64,000 nt of DNA from NCBI RefSeq assembly GCF_030271535.1, contig NZ_JASCXJ010000003.1, positions 186,001-250,000 of the forward strand. The letters run 5' to 3'. Every line of letters starts with the position of its first letter. The first letter of the stretch is position 1. The stretch comes from Nocardiopsis sp. ATB16-24. Lineage in GTDB: Bacteria; Actinomycetota; Actinomycetes; Streptosporangiales; Streptosporangiaceae. The translations under genes were made by a program, and so were the position numbers. The notes beneath the pieces are model-generated. The model had not been told where the DNA came from. It saw only the letters and a program-made list of their open reading frames with translations, and did no database searches. This document shows positions 1 to 8,713 of this stretch, in pieces.

Positions 1-10
1 CCGTGTGGGA

Positions 11-1243
11 TCAGCGGACGGGGGAGGTCAGCGCGGGACCTCCGACACCGTCGTGCAGCCCCAACCAGGCGGCCATCCGGCCCAACTGCTCGACCAACGC
101 GGGCAGGGTCTCCTCGGGTGCGTCCTCCTCCAGGGTGATCCGTTGGGCCAGCAGGGTCCCGGACCGGCGGTCCGCCTTGAGGTCCACCCTGGCCACCAGA
201 TCCTCACCCAGCAGGAACGGCAGCACGTAGTAGCCGTGGACGCGCTTGGCGGCGGGCACGTAGATCTCCAGCCGGTAGCGGAACCCGAACAGTTCCTCGG
301 CGCGCCCGCGCGTCCACACGAGCGAGTCGAAGGGGCTCAGCAGCGCCCGCGCGTCCATCCTGCGGGGCATCCGGGCGTCGCGGTGCAGGTAGGCGGTACG
401 TTCCCAGCCCCGCACCCGCACCGGCACCAGTTCACCGGCCTCCACCAGGTCGGCGACGGCCGCTCGGGACTCGGCCGGTCTCAACCGGAAGTAGTCGCGC
501 AGGCACGCCTCCGTGGCCACCCCGTGGGCGCGGGCCGCGATGGACACCAGGGCGCGGTGCGCCTCCTCGGGGGAGAGCCGCGGCGCATCGTGCACCTGGG
601 GAGGCAGCACCCGTTCAGGCAGGTCGTAGAGCCGTTCGAACTGTGCGTTACGTCCGTTGGAGGTCAGGTCGCCGATCCAGAACAGGTACTCCAGACACTT
701 CTTGACCTCCGACCAGTTCCAGCCCCAGTGCTCCTTCGCCCGTGGCAGGTCGTGCTCCAGTTCCGCCTCCACCCGGCGGGCGCCGGCCGGGCCGATCCGC
801 GCCACCTCCTCGTACACGGCCTTGACCAGTTCCGGCTTCTCCTCCTTGATGCCGTTCATCCACCCCACACGGGTCTCGGCACGGTTGCGGTCCATCCTGT
901 AGCGCAACAGTTGGCGGGTGGAGGGCGGCACCAGGCTGGCCTCGTGCGCCCAGCACTCCACCAGCCGGGCCGGGCCGGAACCGGCCGCGGTGGTGGCGGC
1001 CCGGTCCAGCAGAGCGGTGTCGTAGGGACCCAGGCGCGCGAACACCGGAAGGTACTGGCTACGGGACAGCACGTTCACGCTGTCGATCTGTAGGAGGCCC
1101 ACCCGGCGCACCACTCGTGCCAGATGGGTGAGCGTCGGTCCGCCCTTCGGAGCGGGATCGTCGAAACCCTGGGCGGCGAGTGCGATCCTGCGCGCCTGGG
1201 AGAGGGAGATTTCCGCGTCGCGGCGGGGCTGCGGTTCGGCCAT
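11..1243 (-). CDS. YcaQ/AlkX-type DNA glycosylase, winged-helix
   Basis: A 410-residue protein of the HTH_42 (DUF1006) family, close in length to E. coli YcaQ. These enzymes unhook DNA interstrand crosslinks and remove alkylated bases. The N-terminal stretch [13 protein letters not shown] holds the Q-x-D motif at residues 52-54, which marks the YcaQ/AlkX branch; the AlkZ branch of Streptomyces has Q-x-Q. A conserved [10 protein letters not shown] follows near residue 115, and the C-terminal half keeps the LSPFDSLVW and [10 protein letters not shown] blocks of the family. The ATG at 1243 is preceded by GGTGACGGG. The gene lies 47 bp downstream of the acyl-CoA dehydrogenase on the same strand and could be co-transcribed, though no functional link is evident. 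Family assignment is firm; the substrate range is inferred. Confidence 0.88.
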   Translation of the reverse strand: MAEPQPRRDAEISLSQARRIALAAQGFDDPAPKGGPTLTHLARVVRRVGLLQIDSVNVLSRSQYLPVFARLGPYDTALLDRAATTAAGSGPARLVECWAHEASLVPPSTRQLLRYRMDRNRAETRVGWMNGIKEEKPELVKAVYEEVARIGPAGARRVEAELEHDLPRAKEHWGWNWSEVKKCLEYLFWIGDLTSNGRNAQFERLYDLPERVLPPQVHDAPRLSPEEAHRALVSIAARAHGVATEACLRDYFRLRPAESRAAVADLVEAGELVPVRVRGWERTAYLHRDARMPRRMDARALLSPFDSLVWTRGRAEELFGFRYRLEIYVPAAKRVHGYYVLPFLLGEDLVARVDLKADRRSGTLLAQRITLEEDAPEETLPALVEQLGRMAAWLGLHDGVGGPALTSPVR

Positions 1244-1290
1244 CCCGTCACCGTAGTCCTCGTCCGCGACATTCGGGGGCCCTCACGGTG

Positions 1291-3234
1291 TCAGCCCATG
1301 CGTCGGTGCAGGTCCTCCTCCTTCGACGGTCCGGGGACCACCGGGGCGATGAGGGGGCCGGGCAGGGAGGGGTCGACGACGCCCTCCTCCATCCACGTGT
1401 AGGCGTCGTCCATCAGACGTCGGGACAGCTTGCCGTCCACGGTGTCGGTGTTGGTCCACAGGCCCTCGAACAGGCCTTCCACCCGCAACCGCGACTGGCG
1501 ACAGAACACGTCGGCCAGTTCGAGCGGGCCCCTTCCCCGTCCGGGGTGGGCGTCGGCGTCATGGTGGGCGCGCACGACCACCGCGCTCATCGCGAACAGT
1601 TCCGCGCCGATGTCCACGATCCGGGAGAGGAAACCCTGTTTGACCTCCAACCCTCCCTGCCAGCGGGACATGCCGTAGAAGGTGGAGCGGGCGAGCCTGC
1701 GACAGGTGCGCTCGACGTACCTCAGGTGGGCGGCGAGCGGTCCGAACTCATGGAACGCCGACGGTGACCATCCCCGGCCGACGGTCAGGGTGGGCAGCCA
1801 CCGGGCGTAGAACCCGCCGGCCTTGACCACCGCCCTGGCCTTGGTCGCCCGGTCGGCCTCGGGATCGATGATGTCCCCGGCCACCGACAGGTGGGCGTCC
1901 ACCGCCTCACGGGCGATCAGCAGGTGCATGATCTCCGTGGACCCTTCGAAGATCCGGTTGATGCGCAGATCACGCAGCATCTGTTCGGCGGGGACGCCGC
2001 GTTCGCCGCGTGCGGCCAGGGAGTCGGCGGTCTCGAAACCGCGACCTCCGCGGATCTGCACGAGTTCGTCGGCGATCGTGTACGCGTGCTCGGAGGCCCA
2101 CAGTTTGGCGATGGCCGCCTCGATGCGGATGTCGTTGCGTCGGTCGTCGGCCATCTGACCGGCCAGGTCCAGCATGGCCTCCATGGCGTAGGTGGTGGCC
2201 GCGATGTAGGAGATCTTCTTGGCCACCTCCTCGTGCCTGCCCACGGGACGACCCCACTGGACGCGTTCACGTGCCCATTCGCGGGACATCTTGGTCGCCA
2301 ACTTGCCCGCGCCCACGCACATGGCGGGAAGCGAGAGCCGTCCGGTGTTGAGGGTGGACAGCGCGATTCGCAATCCCTGTCCCTCCTCACCGATCCGGTT
2401 GGCCGCCGGGACCCGTACCCCGTGCAGCCGCGTGAGGCCGTTCTCCAGGCCGCGCAGCCCCATGAAGCGGTTGCGCCGCTCCACGGTGATGCCCGGAGAG
2501 GTGCCCTCGACCACGAAGGCGGTGATGCCGCCCCGATGGCCGGGGCCCTCGGGCACCCTGGCCATGATCACGAGCAGGTCGGCGACCACACCGTTGGTGG
2601 TCCACAGCTTCACGCCGTCCAGCACGTACCCGCCGTCCTCCGTGGGCGTGGCGGTGGTCCGCAGCCTCGCCGGGTCACTGCCCACGTCGGGTTCGGTGAG
2701 CAGGAACGCGCTGATGTCCTCACGCGCGCAGCGGGGCAGGAACGCGCGCTTTTGCTCCTCGGTGCCGAACATGGCGATGGGTTGGGGGACACCGATGGAC
2801 TGGTGGGCCGAGAGCAGGGCGCCGACCGCGGGCGAGACCGAGCCGACGAGCATCAGGGCGCGGTTGTAGTGGACCTGGCCGAGTCCGAGCCCGCCGTACT
2901 CGACGGGGATCTTCATACCGAACGCGCCGAGTGCGCGAAGGCCGTTGACGACCTCGTCGGGGATGCGCTCCTGCCGTTCGATGCGTTGGGCGTCGATCTC
3001 CTCGCAGAACCCGCGCAACGACTCCAGGAAGGCCTCGCCCCGACGTCGGGCCTCCTCGTCGGGCCCGGTGAGCGGGTGGATCAGGTCCAGGCGAAGGCGT
3101 CCCAGATACAGCTCCTTGGCGAAGCCGGGGCGGTGCCCTCCGCTCTCGCGTGCCTGTTCCGCCACGGCGCGGGCACGTCGTTCGTCGACTTCCGGGGCGT
3201 GGGTGGCGGTGCTGTCGATGTCCGACGTTGACAT
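1291..3234 (-). CDS. FadE10-type long acyl-CoA dehydrogenase
   Basis: A 647-residue acyl-CoA dehydrogenase with the extra C-terminal helical domain typical of the mycobacterial FadE10 group (about 650 residues), which it resembles closely throughout. It is an FAD enzyme expected to introduce a trans-2 double bond into acyl-CoA. Seen in the sequence: the flavin/substrate signature LLTEPDVGSDPAR near residue 178, QWGRPVGRHEEVAKK near 315, and RIFEGSTEI with the likely catalytic Glu at 420. I chose the ATG at 3234 because it follows a good ribosome site (GAGGTGAGAG); the reading frame stays open 60 codons further upstream, but that extension has no coding character. In M. tuberculosis the physiological substrate of FadE10 is uncertain, so the substrate here is unknown. 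Confidence 0.9.
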   Translation of the reverse strand: MSTSDIDSTATHAPEVDERRARAVAEQARESGGHRPGFAKELYLGRLRLDLIHPLTGPDEEARRRGEAFLESLRGFCEEIDAQRIERQERIPDEVVNGLRALGAFGMKIPVEYGGLGLGQVHYNRALMLVGSVSPAVGALLSAHQSIGVPQPIAMFGTEEQKRAFLPRCAREDISAFLLTEPDVGSDPARLRTTATPTEDGGYVLDGVKLWTTNGVVADLLVIMARVPEGPGHRGGITAFVVEGTSPGITVERRNRFMGLRGLENGLTRLHGVRVPAANRIGEEGQGLRIALSTLNTGRLSLPAMCVGAGKLATKMSREWARERVQWGRPVGRHEEVAKKISYIAATTYAMEAMLDLAGQMADDRRNDIRIEAAIAKLWASEHAYTIADELVQIRGGRGFETADSLAARGERGVPAEQMLRDLRINRIFEGSTEIMHLLIAREAVDAHLSVAGDIIDPEADRATKARAVVKAGGFYARWLPTLTVGRGWSPSAFHEFGPLAAHLRYVERTCRRLARSTFYGMSRWQGGLEVKQGFLSRIVDIGAELFAMSAVVVRAHHDADAHPGRGRGPLELADVFCRQSRLRVEGLFEGLWTNTDTVDGKLSRRLMDDAYTWMEEGVVDPSLPGPLIAPVVPGPSKEEDLHRRMG

Positions 3235-3532
3235 GTGCGCTCTCACCTCGTCGAGGCATGGTGTGGTCTGGAACACACGCCTACCCGTCGGGGCGTGGCC
3301 TACGCGTGTGGACGGGGTCTGCGCTCCGGCACGCCAGGAAAAACCTTTCGCCCAATGCGAACCTCGGGGGAGGGCTGGACGTCCAAGAGAGCGCGACGGA
3401 AACCATCCGGGCACGTGTGCCGGGAGTCGCGATGCCCCGGTGCGGAGGACGGCCGCATCGGGGCGCCGCCCATCGGGACGAGGAAGGGCGGGGTGGGGTA
3501 TGCGCCCACCGAGAATGTCCTAGCCTTTGGCT

Positions 3533-4360
3533 GTGCGTATCGCGACATGGAATGTGAACAGCGCCCGGGCCCGGGCCGAGCGAATCGGCGCCTGGCTGGA
3601 CCGGAGCGACGTCGACGTCCTGGCCGTCCAGGAGACCAAGGCCAGGGACGACCAGTTCCCCGCGTCGGTCTTCACCGACCGCGGCTATGAGGTGGCCCAT
3701 CACGGCCTGTCCCAGTGGAACGGGGTCGCGATCGCCTCCCGCGTCGGGATCGACGACGTCCGGATCGGTTTCCCGGGCCAGCCCGGCTACGGCGACCCCG
3801 AGGAGGCCGAGGCCCGCGCCATCGGCGCCACCTGTGCGGGCGTGCGGGTGTGGAGCCTGTACGTGCCCAACGGGCGTGAGGTCGGCCATCCCCACTACGA
3901 CTACAAGCTCTGTTGGCTGGAGGCGTTGCGCGAGGCGGGCAGCGCCGACCTGGCCGCCGATCCCCGGGCGCAGATCGCCTACATGGGCGACTTCAACATC
4001 GCCCCCCGCGACGAGGACGTGTGGGACATGGCCGAGTTCGAGGGCAGCACCCACGTCACCGCCCCCGAGCGCGCGGCCTTTGAGAAACTGGTCGGTGCCG
4101 GGTTCGAGGACGTGGCCCGCCCCCACACCCCGGGACCCGGTGTGTACACCTACTGGGACTACAAGGGACTGTCCTTCCCCAAGCGCAAGGGCATGCGCAT
4201 CGACTTCGTCCTGGCCTCCCCCGCGCTGCGTGAGCGTGTGAGCGGCGCGAGCGTGGACCGCGAGGAGCGCAAGGGCAAGGGAGCCTCCGACCACGCCCCG
4301 GTCATCGTGGGCCTGGACGGGGACGAGGGTCAGGCCAGGCCCAAGGAGGCGACCACATGA
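3533..4360 (+). CDS. xthA: Exodeoxyribonuclease III
   Basis: A 275-residue exonuclease III/AP endonuclease of the EEP fold, acting at abasic sites in base-excision repair. Motifs in order are RIATWNVNS at the N terminus, QETKARD (metal-binding Glu), GDFNIAP in the middle and SDHAPVIV near the C terminus (catalytic Asp-His). I chose GTG 3533, since homologues begin RIATWNVN; an in-frame TTG at 3527 is the alternative. No Shine-Dalgarno is visible, but a TAGCCT -10-like hexamer at 3521-3526 ends six bases before the GTG, which fits a leaderless mRNA. The stop codon overlaps the ribokinase start by 4 bp (ATGA), so the two genes are translationally coupled. Confidence 0.92.
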   Translation: MRIATWNVNSARARAERIGAWLDRSDVDVLAVQETKARDDQFPASVFTDRGYEVAHHGLSQWNGVAIASRVGIDDVRIGFPGQPGYGDPEEAEARAIGATCAGVRVWSLYVPNGREVGHPHYDYKLCWLEALREAGSADLAADPRAQIAYMGDFNIAPRDEDVWDMAEFEGSTHVTAPERAAFEKLVGAGFEDVARPHTPGPGVYTYWDYKGLSFPKRKGMRIDFVLASPALRERVSGASVDREERKGKGASDHAPVIVGLDGDEGQARPKEATT

Positions 4361-5259
4361 GTGCGGCGCCGCGTATCTCGGTCTTCGGCAGCGTGAACAT
4401 GGACCTGGTCGCCTACGTCGACCGGGTTCCCGGCAGCGGTGAGACGGTCACCGGCACGGCCTTCCGTCAGGTTCCGGGGGGCAAGGGCGCCAACCAGGCG
4501 GTCGCGGCCGCCCGGGTCGGCGCCGAGGTGGCCTTCCTCGGAGCGGTGGGGGAGGACGCCTTCGGTGAGGAGTTGCGGGCCAACCTGGTCGACCACGGCG
4601 TCGACGTGTCCGGACTGCGTACCGTGCCCGGAGTGTCGGGGGTGGCGCACATCGTGGTGGACGGCGATGGCGGGAACTCGATCATCGTCGTTCCCGGAGC
4701 CAACGGTGAGGTCACCGGTGTGGCGGAGGGGGACGCCGCGACCATCGAGGGCGGCGCGGCCCTGCTGCTCCAGCTCGAACTGCCCATGAAGGCGGTGGTC
4801 TCGGCCGCGCGTACCGGTCGGGACCTGGGCGTCCCGGTCTACCTGACCCCCGCTCCGGCGCGTGAACTGCCCGACGAACTCCTGTCGGCGGTGGACGTGC
4901 TGGTCCCCAACCAGCACGAGGCGGCCGCGATCACGGGTCGCGAGGATCCGTACGAGGCGCTCACGGCGCTGCTGGAGATCGTTCCTGAGGTACTGCTGAC
5001 CCTGGGCGGGGACGGTTCCCTGCACGGTCGTCGCGGTGGTGAACCGGTGCACGTTCCCGCCCGCCGGGTGAAGGCCGTGGACACCACGGCTGCGGGTGAC
5101 ACCTTCTGCGGCTCCTTCGCGGTCGCCAGGGCGCAGGGGCGCGGCCCCGAGGAGGCCATGCGGTTCGCCGCTGCGGCGGCCTCGCTCTCGGTCCAGCGGC
5201 ACGGAGCCAGTTCGTCGATGCCCACCCGGGACGAGGTGGAGGCCCTGCTGGAGGGCTGA
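4357..5259 (+). CDS. rbsK: Ribokinase (PfkB family)
   Basis: A 300-residue PfkB sugar kinase that phosphorylates D-ribose (or deoxyribose) at O5 using ATP. The N-terminal SVNMDLVAYVDRVPGSGETV and the glycine-rich GGKGANQAVAAARVG are PfkB signature 1. DTTAAGDTFCGSFAVA near residue 247 is signature 2, containing the anion hole and catalytic Asp. The start has a strong ribosome site (AAGGAGGCGACC) and overlaps the xthA stop by 4 bp. No ribose transporter or LacI regulator lies beside it, so it probably acts in nucleoside salvage. It ends ahead of a 15-bp hairpin shared with the convergent argS. Confidence 0.9.
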   Translation: MSAAPRISVFGSVNMDLVAYVDRVPGSGETVTGTAFRQVPGGKGANQAVAAARVGAEVAFLGAVGEDAFGEELRANLVDHGVDVSGLRTVPGVSGVAHIVVDGDGGNSIIVVPGANGEVTGVAEGDAATIEGGAALLLQLELPMKAVVSAARTGRDLGVPVYLTPAPARELPDELLSAVDVLVPNQHEAAAITGREDPYEALTALLEIVPEVLLTLGGDGSLHGRRGGEPVHVPARRVKAVDTTAAGDTFCGSFAVARAQGRGPEEAMRFAAAAASLSVQRHGASSSMPTRDEVEALLEG

Positions 5260-5340
5260 GTCGTCCCCCGCCCGGCGGTCCGGACGCCGGTCACGCCCGA
5301 GTGCGGGGTCCGGTCGGCGACCGTGGAGACGTGCGTATGG

Positions 5341-5373
5341 AGGAGGCCGGGGCGGACACCGCCCCGGCCTCCT
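5341..5373. terminator. Bidirectional terminator between rbsK and argS
   Basis: A perfect 15-bp stem (left arm AGGAGGCCGGGGCGG at 5341-5355, right arm 5359-5373) closed by a 3-base loop and followed by TT. It lies between two convergent genes and can serve both. Confidence 0.8.
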
Positions 5374-5402
5374 TTCCGCGTGGTGGACGCGCGCGCCCGC
5401 CG

Positions 5403-7148
5403 TCACATGTGTTCGGGGGCCTCCACGCCCAGCAGGTCCAGGCCCTGGACCAGGACGCGGAACGCCACCGCGACCAGCGCCAGGCGCGACTCGCGCTCGG
5501 CCTCGGTGTCCGCGGTCAGCACCGGGCAGTGCTCGTAGAACGCCGTCAACGACTGCGCCAGATCGAACAGGTAGGAGGACAGACGGTGCGGCTGGAGCAG
5601 GTCGCCGACCTGGGCCACCACGGCGCCGAACTCCAACAGCTTGAGGGCCAGGGCACGCTCGGCCTCCTGGGAGACGGTGATCCGCCCCCGGGCCTCGGAC
5701 AGCTCCAGACCGCCCTTGCGGAAGATGGAGCGGATCCGTGCCTGGGCGTATTGCAGGTAGGGGCCGGTGTTGCCGTTCAGAGCCAGCATCCGGTCGAAGT
5801 CGAACGTGTACTCGGTGTCGTGCGCCACCGAGAGATCGGCGTACTTGACCGCACCGATGCCGACCATGCGGGCGATCTCGTCCCGGCTCGCGGCGTCCAG
5901 GTCGGGCCGGTTCTGCGCGACCACCGCCCCGGCCCGCTCGACCGCCTCGTCCAACAGCGCCATGAGGCGGAGCGGGGCGCCGCTGCGGGTGCGCAGGATC
6001 TTGCCGTCGGCACCGAGCACGTTGCCGATCTGCACGTGGACGGTCTCGACGTTGTCGGGCAGCCATCCGGCCTTGCGCGCGGTGGCCCACACCATCTTGA
6101 AGTGCATGGCCTGCGGGGCGCCGACCACGTACAGGATGCGATCGGCCTTGAGGTCGTCCACGCGGTGGCGGACGGTGGCCAGGTCGGTGGTGGCGTAGCC
6201 GTAGCCGCCGTCGCTCTTGCGCACGATCAACGGGACGGGCTTGTCCTCACGGCCGGTGAAGCCTTCGAGGAAGACGCACAGGGCGCCGTCGCTGATCTCG
6301 GCGATGCCCTTGGACTCCAGCTCCTCGCACACGTCGGCGAGCATGTCGTTGTACGTGCTCTCCCCGGCGAGGTCGTCGTCGGTGAGGGTGACCCCGAGCC
6401 TGTCGTAGACCTTGTTGAAGTAGACCTTCGACAGGCCCACGAGTTTGCGCCACAGGCGCAGTGTCTCCTCGTCGCCGTTCTGGAGCAGGACCACGCGGCG
6501 TCGGGCACGCGCGGCGAAGTCCTCCGGTCCGGGGCCGGAGGAGTCGAACTCGTTGCGGGCCGCCTGGTAGAAGGCGTTGGGGTCGGTGGTGACCAGATCC
6601 GCCTCGGGGGAGTCCTCGCCCACCGCGAGCAGGTGCTCGATGAGCATGCCGAAGGGCGTGCCCCAGTCACCGATGTGGTTCTGACGGATGACGTTGTGTC
6701 CCAGGAACTCCAGAACCCGTGCCAGTGAGTCGCCGACCACGGTGGTGCGCAGGTGCCCGACGTGCATCTCCTTGGCCACGTTGGGCGCGGAGTAGTCCAG
6801 CGGGATGTTCTGGCCGTCCTGGAGGGGCGCTCCGAGTCGTGGGTCGTCCAGGAGCCGACGCGTCCGCTCGGCGATCCAGTCCTCGCGCAGGGTCAGGTTG
6901 ATGAACCCCGGTCCGCTGACCTCGACGTCACGGCAGACGTCGGACACGTCCAGCTTCTCCATGATCGCCGCGGAGACCTCGCGCGGCTTTCGGCCCAGTC
7001 GCTTGGCGAGCGCCAGCGCGACGTTCGCCTGGTAGTCGGCGAACTGGGACGGGCGGATGACGGGGTCGGTGTCGGCGAACTCGGGGCCGAAGGCGGCGCC
7101 GAGGGCGGACTGGACCCGTCGCGAGAGTACTTCCTGCGGGTCGGCCAT
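5403..7148 (-). CDS. argS: Arginyl-tRNA synthetase
   Basis: A 581-residue class I aminoacyl-tRNA synthetase that charges tRNA-Arg in the cytoplasm. It has the N-terminal Arg-tRNA synthetase domain (ADYQANVALALAKRLG, SGPGFINL), the HIGH-type signature HVGHLRTTVVGDSLAR, the conserved GDWGTPFGMLIEH, and a C-terminal DALR anticodon-binding domain ending LGVEAPEHM. Length matches the family. The KMSKS loop is degenerate, as in many ArgRS. It lies 47 bp downstream of plsX on the same strand and may be read through from it. A bidirectional hairpin follows the stop. Confidence 0.96.
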   Translation of the reverse strand: MADPQEVLSRRVQSALGAAFGPEFADTDPVIRPSQFADYQANVALALAKRLGRKPREVSAAIMEKLDVSDVCRDVEVSGPGFINLTLREDWIAERTRRLLDDPRLGAPLQDGQNIPLDYSAPNVAKEMHVGHLRTTVVGDSLARVLEFLGHNVIRQNHIGDWGTPFGMLIEHLLAVGEDSPEADLVTTDPNAFYQAARNEFDSSGPGPEDFAARARRRVVLLQNGDEETLRLWRKLVGLSKVYFNKVYDRLGVTLTDDDLAGESTYNDMLADVCEELESKGIAEISDGALCVFLEGFTGREDKPVPLIVRKSDGGYGYATTDLATVRHRVDDLKADRILYVVGAPQAMHFKMVWATARKAGWLPDNVETVHVQIGNVLGADGKILRTRSGAPLRLMALLDEAVERAGAVVAQNRPDLDAASRDEIARMVGIGAVKYADLSVAHDTEYTFDFDRMLALNGNTGPYLQYAQARIRSIFRKGGLELSEARGRITVSQEAERALALKLLEFGAVVAQVGDLLQPHRLSSYLFDLAQSLTAFYEHCPVLTADTEAERESRLALVAVAFRVLVQGLDLLGVEAPEHM

Positions 7149-7195
7149 GCCTCCAGCGTACCGATCACGGACCCCTCTCCCGTACGGACGGCCGG

Positions 7196-8332
7196 TCAGG
7201 GCGACTCGGACTGCTCACCGGCCTTGGATCCGGAGGGTTCGGACTGGGCCAGTCGGTGCAACCAGTGGGATGGGCGGGTGTGCACCCGGCGGCGGATCTG
7301 CTCACCGATCCGCCCACCCGCCAGGTCGTGCGCCAGTTGGCAGGCGCGCGCCACGCCCCAGGCACGGCTGTCGCCGTGCGCGATGACCACGGTCCCGTTC
7401 AGTCCCAGCAGCGCGGCGCCGCCGTAGGACTCGCTGTCCAACCGCTCGCGCAGGTTCCGCAGCGCCTTGCGTTGCAGGAGCGTCCCCGCCTTGGCCGCCA
7501 TCGAGGAGGTGAGCGCCGCGCGTACGGCCTCCATCGCGAACGCAGCCGCGCCCTCCACTGACTTCAGCGCCACGTTTCCGGTGTGACCGTCGGTCACCAC
7601 CACGTCGACCTTGCGCGCCAGCAGGTCATGGCCCTCGATGTTGCCGCGAAAGTCCATCGCCGGCGTGTTCTCCGCGGTGGCCGACAGCAGCTCCGTCGCC
7701 CGACGCACGAGTTTGTTGCCCTTGCCCGGTTCCGACCCGATGGTCAGTACCCCCACCCGTGGCCTGTGCACCCCGAACGCCGTCTGAGCGTAGGCGCAGC
7801 CCAGATGCGCGAACTGCACCAGCATCTCCGGTTTGGCGTCGGCGTTGGCCCCGGCGTCGACCATGATCGTCGGTGTCTCACCGGTGGGCAGGGTCACGGC
7901 CAGGGCCGGCCGCAGGACACCGGGTTGGGTGCGAAGCCGCACCGTCGAGGTGGCCACGATCCCCCCGGTGGAGCCGGCCGAGACCAGTGCCTGGGCGTCT
8001 CCTCGGCGGATCAGGCGGCAGGAGACCGCCGCGCTGGAGCGGGGGCGCCGCCAGCTGGCCAGCGCGCCCTCGTGCATCGCCAGGTTGTCCTCGGCGTGTA
8101 CCACGGGGATCTCGCGCAGAGCGTCCTCCTCCGCGAGCAGTGCGGTCACCTCGGTCCGCCGCCCCACGAGCACCACGCGTAGGCCGAGTTCGCGTACGGC
8201 GAGCACGGCGCCCCGGACGACCTCCGTGGGAGCGTTGTCGCCTCCCATCGCGTCCACGGCGATGGTCGGCGGCGACGCCGGCAGCGCCACGGGTGCCTCC
8301 GCGTCGGATGTACCAGTCAACTGTTCCCTCAT
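7196..8332 (-). CDS. plsX: Phosphate acyltransferase PlsX
   Basis: A 378-residue PlsX-family enzyme, which converts acyl-ACP plus phosphate into acyl-phosphate for phosphatidic acid synthesis. PPTIAVDAMGGDNAPTEVVRGA opens the conserved domain near residue 25, and GLNGTVVIAHGDSRAWGVARACQLA is the C-terminal signature. The substrate-pocket motif usually written SxGNTGA reads SAGSTGGI here. I placed the start at ATG 8332 (MREQLTG); a frame-extending start at 8389 exists, but neither has a clear ribosome site. The usual neighbours rpmF, fabH and rnc are absent, so this may be a second, stand-alone copy. Family identity is sure; the exact start is not. Confidence 0.88.
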   Translation of the reverse strand: MREQLTGTSDAEAPVALPASPPTIAVDAMGGDNAPTEVVRGAVLAVRELGLRVVLVGRRTEVTALLAEEDALREIPVVHAEDNLAMHEGALASWRRPRSSAAVSCRLIRRGDAQALVSAGSTGGIVATSTVRLRTQPGVLRPALAVTLPTGETPTIMVDAGANADAKPEMLVQFAHLGCAYAQTAFGVHRPRVGVLTIGSEPGKGNKLVRRATELLSATAENTPAMDFRGNIEGHDLLARKVDVVVTDGHTGNVALKSVEGAAAFAMEAVRAALTSSMAAKAGTLLQRKALRNLRERLDSESYGGAALLGLNGTVVIAHGDSRAWGVARACQLAHDLAGGRIGEQIRRRVHTRPSHWLHRLAQSEPSGSKAGEQSESP

Positions 8333-8713
8333 GGGTGTGGTGGGCGGATGAGCGCGCGTTCCGCGCGCGGTACGCACTGATCCTGGCACTGGCGGGACGA
8401 CGGGGCACGCCCAAGGCGCGTGGGATGTGCGGTGTCACGGTACCGGTCGCGCGAAGGCTCCGTCGTGAGATGTGTCAGTGTCCCCATGGGAGGATACTTC
8501 CTATATGTCCAGGTCAATCATGGACTTACCGCACTATGGGTACAAAAGCCCCGAATGGGGTATGACCGCCCGTTGGTCCGGAGTCTCATCACACTACGGA
8601 CATGCGTGACAACCACATCGAACCCTTCCGGCGCCCCCCGCACGGGGAGGCGTCGGATCAGGGCTTCCTGGACTGATCTCAGGAGGTCCCTCATACCCGC
8701 AGAGAGGAGAGGC
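8333..8713. other. Intergenic region between plsX and kamA
   Basis: 381 bp between divergent plsX and the radical SAM gene. It is less GC-rich than the flanks and must carry both promoters. I see short inverted elements (GGAGG-ATA-CTTCC near 8490, CCCC-GAAT-GGGG near 8550) and a ribosome site just before GTG 8714, but no recognisable RNA gene or reading frame with coding character. Confidence 0.5.

Noticed and set aside
5-1093. A 362-codon plus-strand frame opposite the YcaQ-type gene
   Set aside because: Shadow of the minus-strand gene with Gly/His/Arg-biased composition and no motif.
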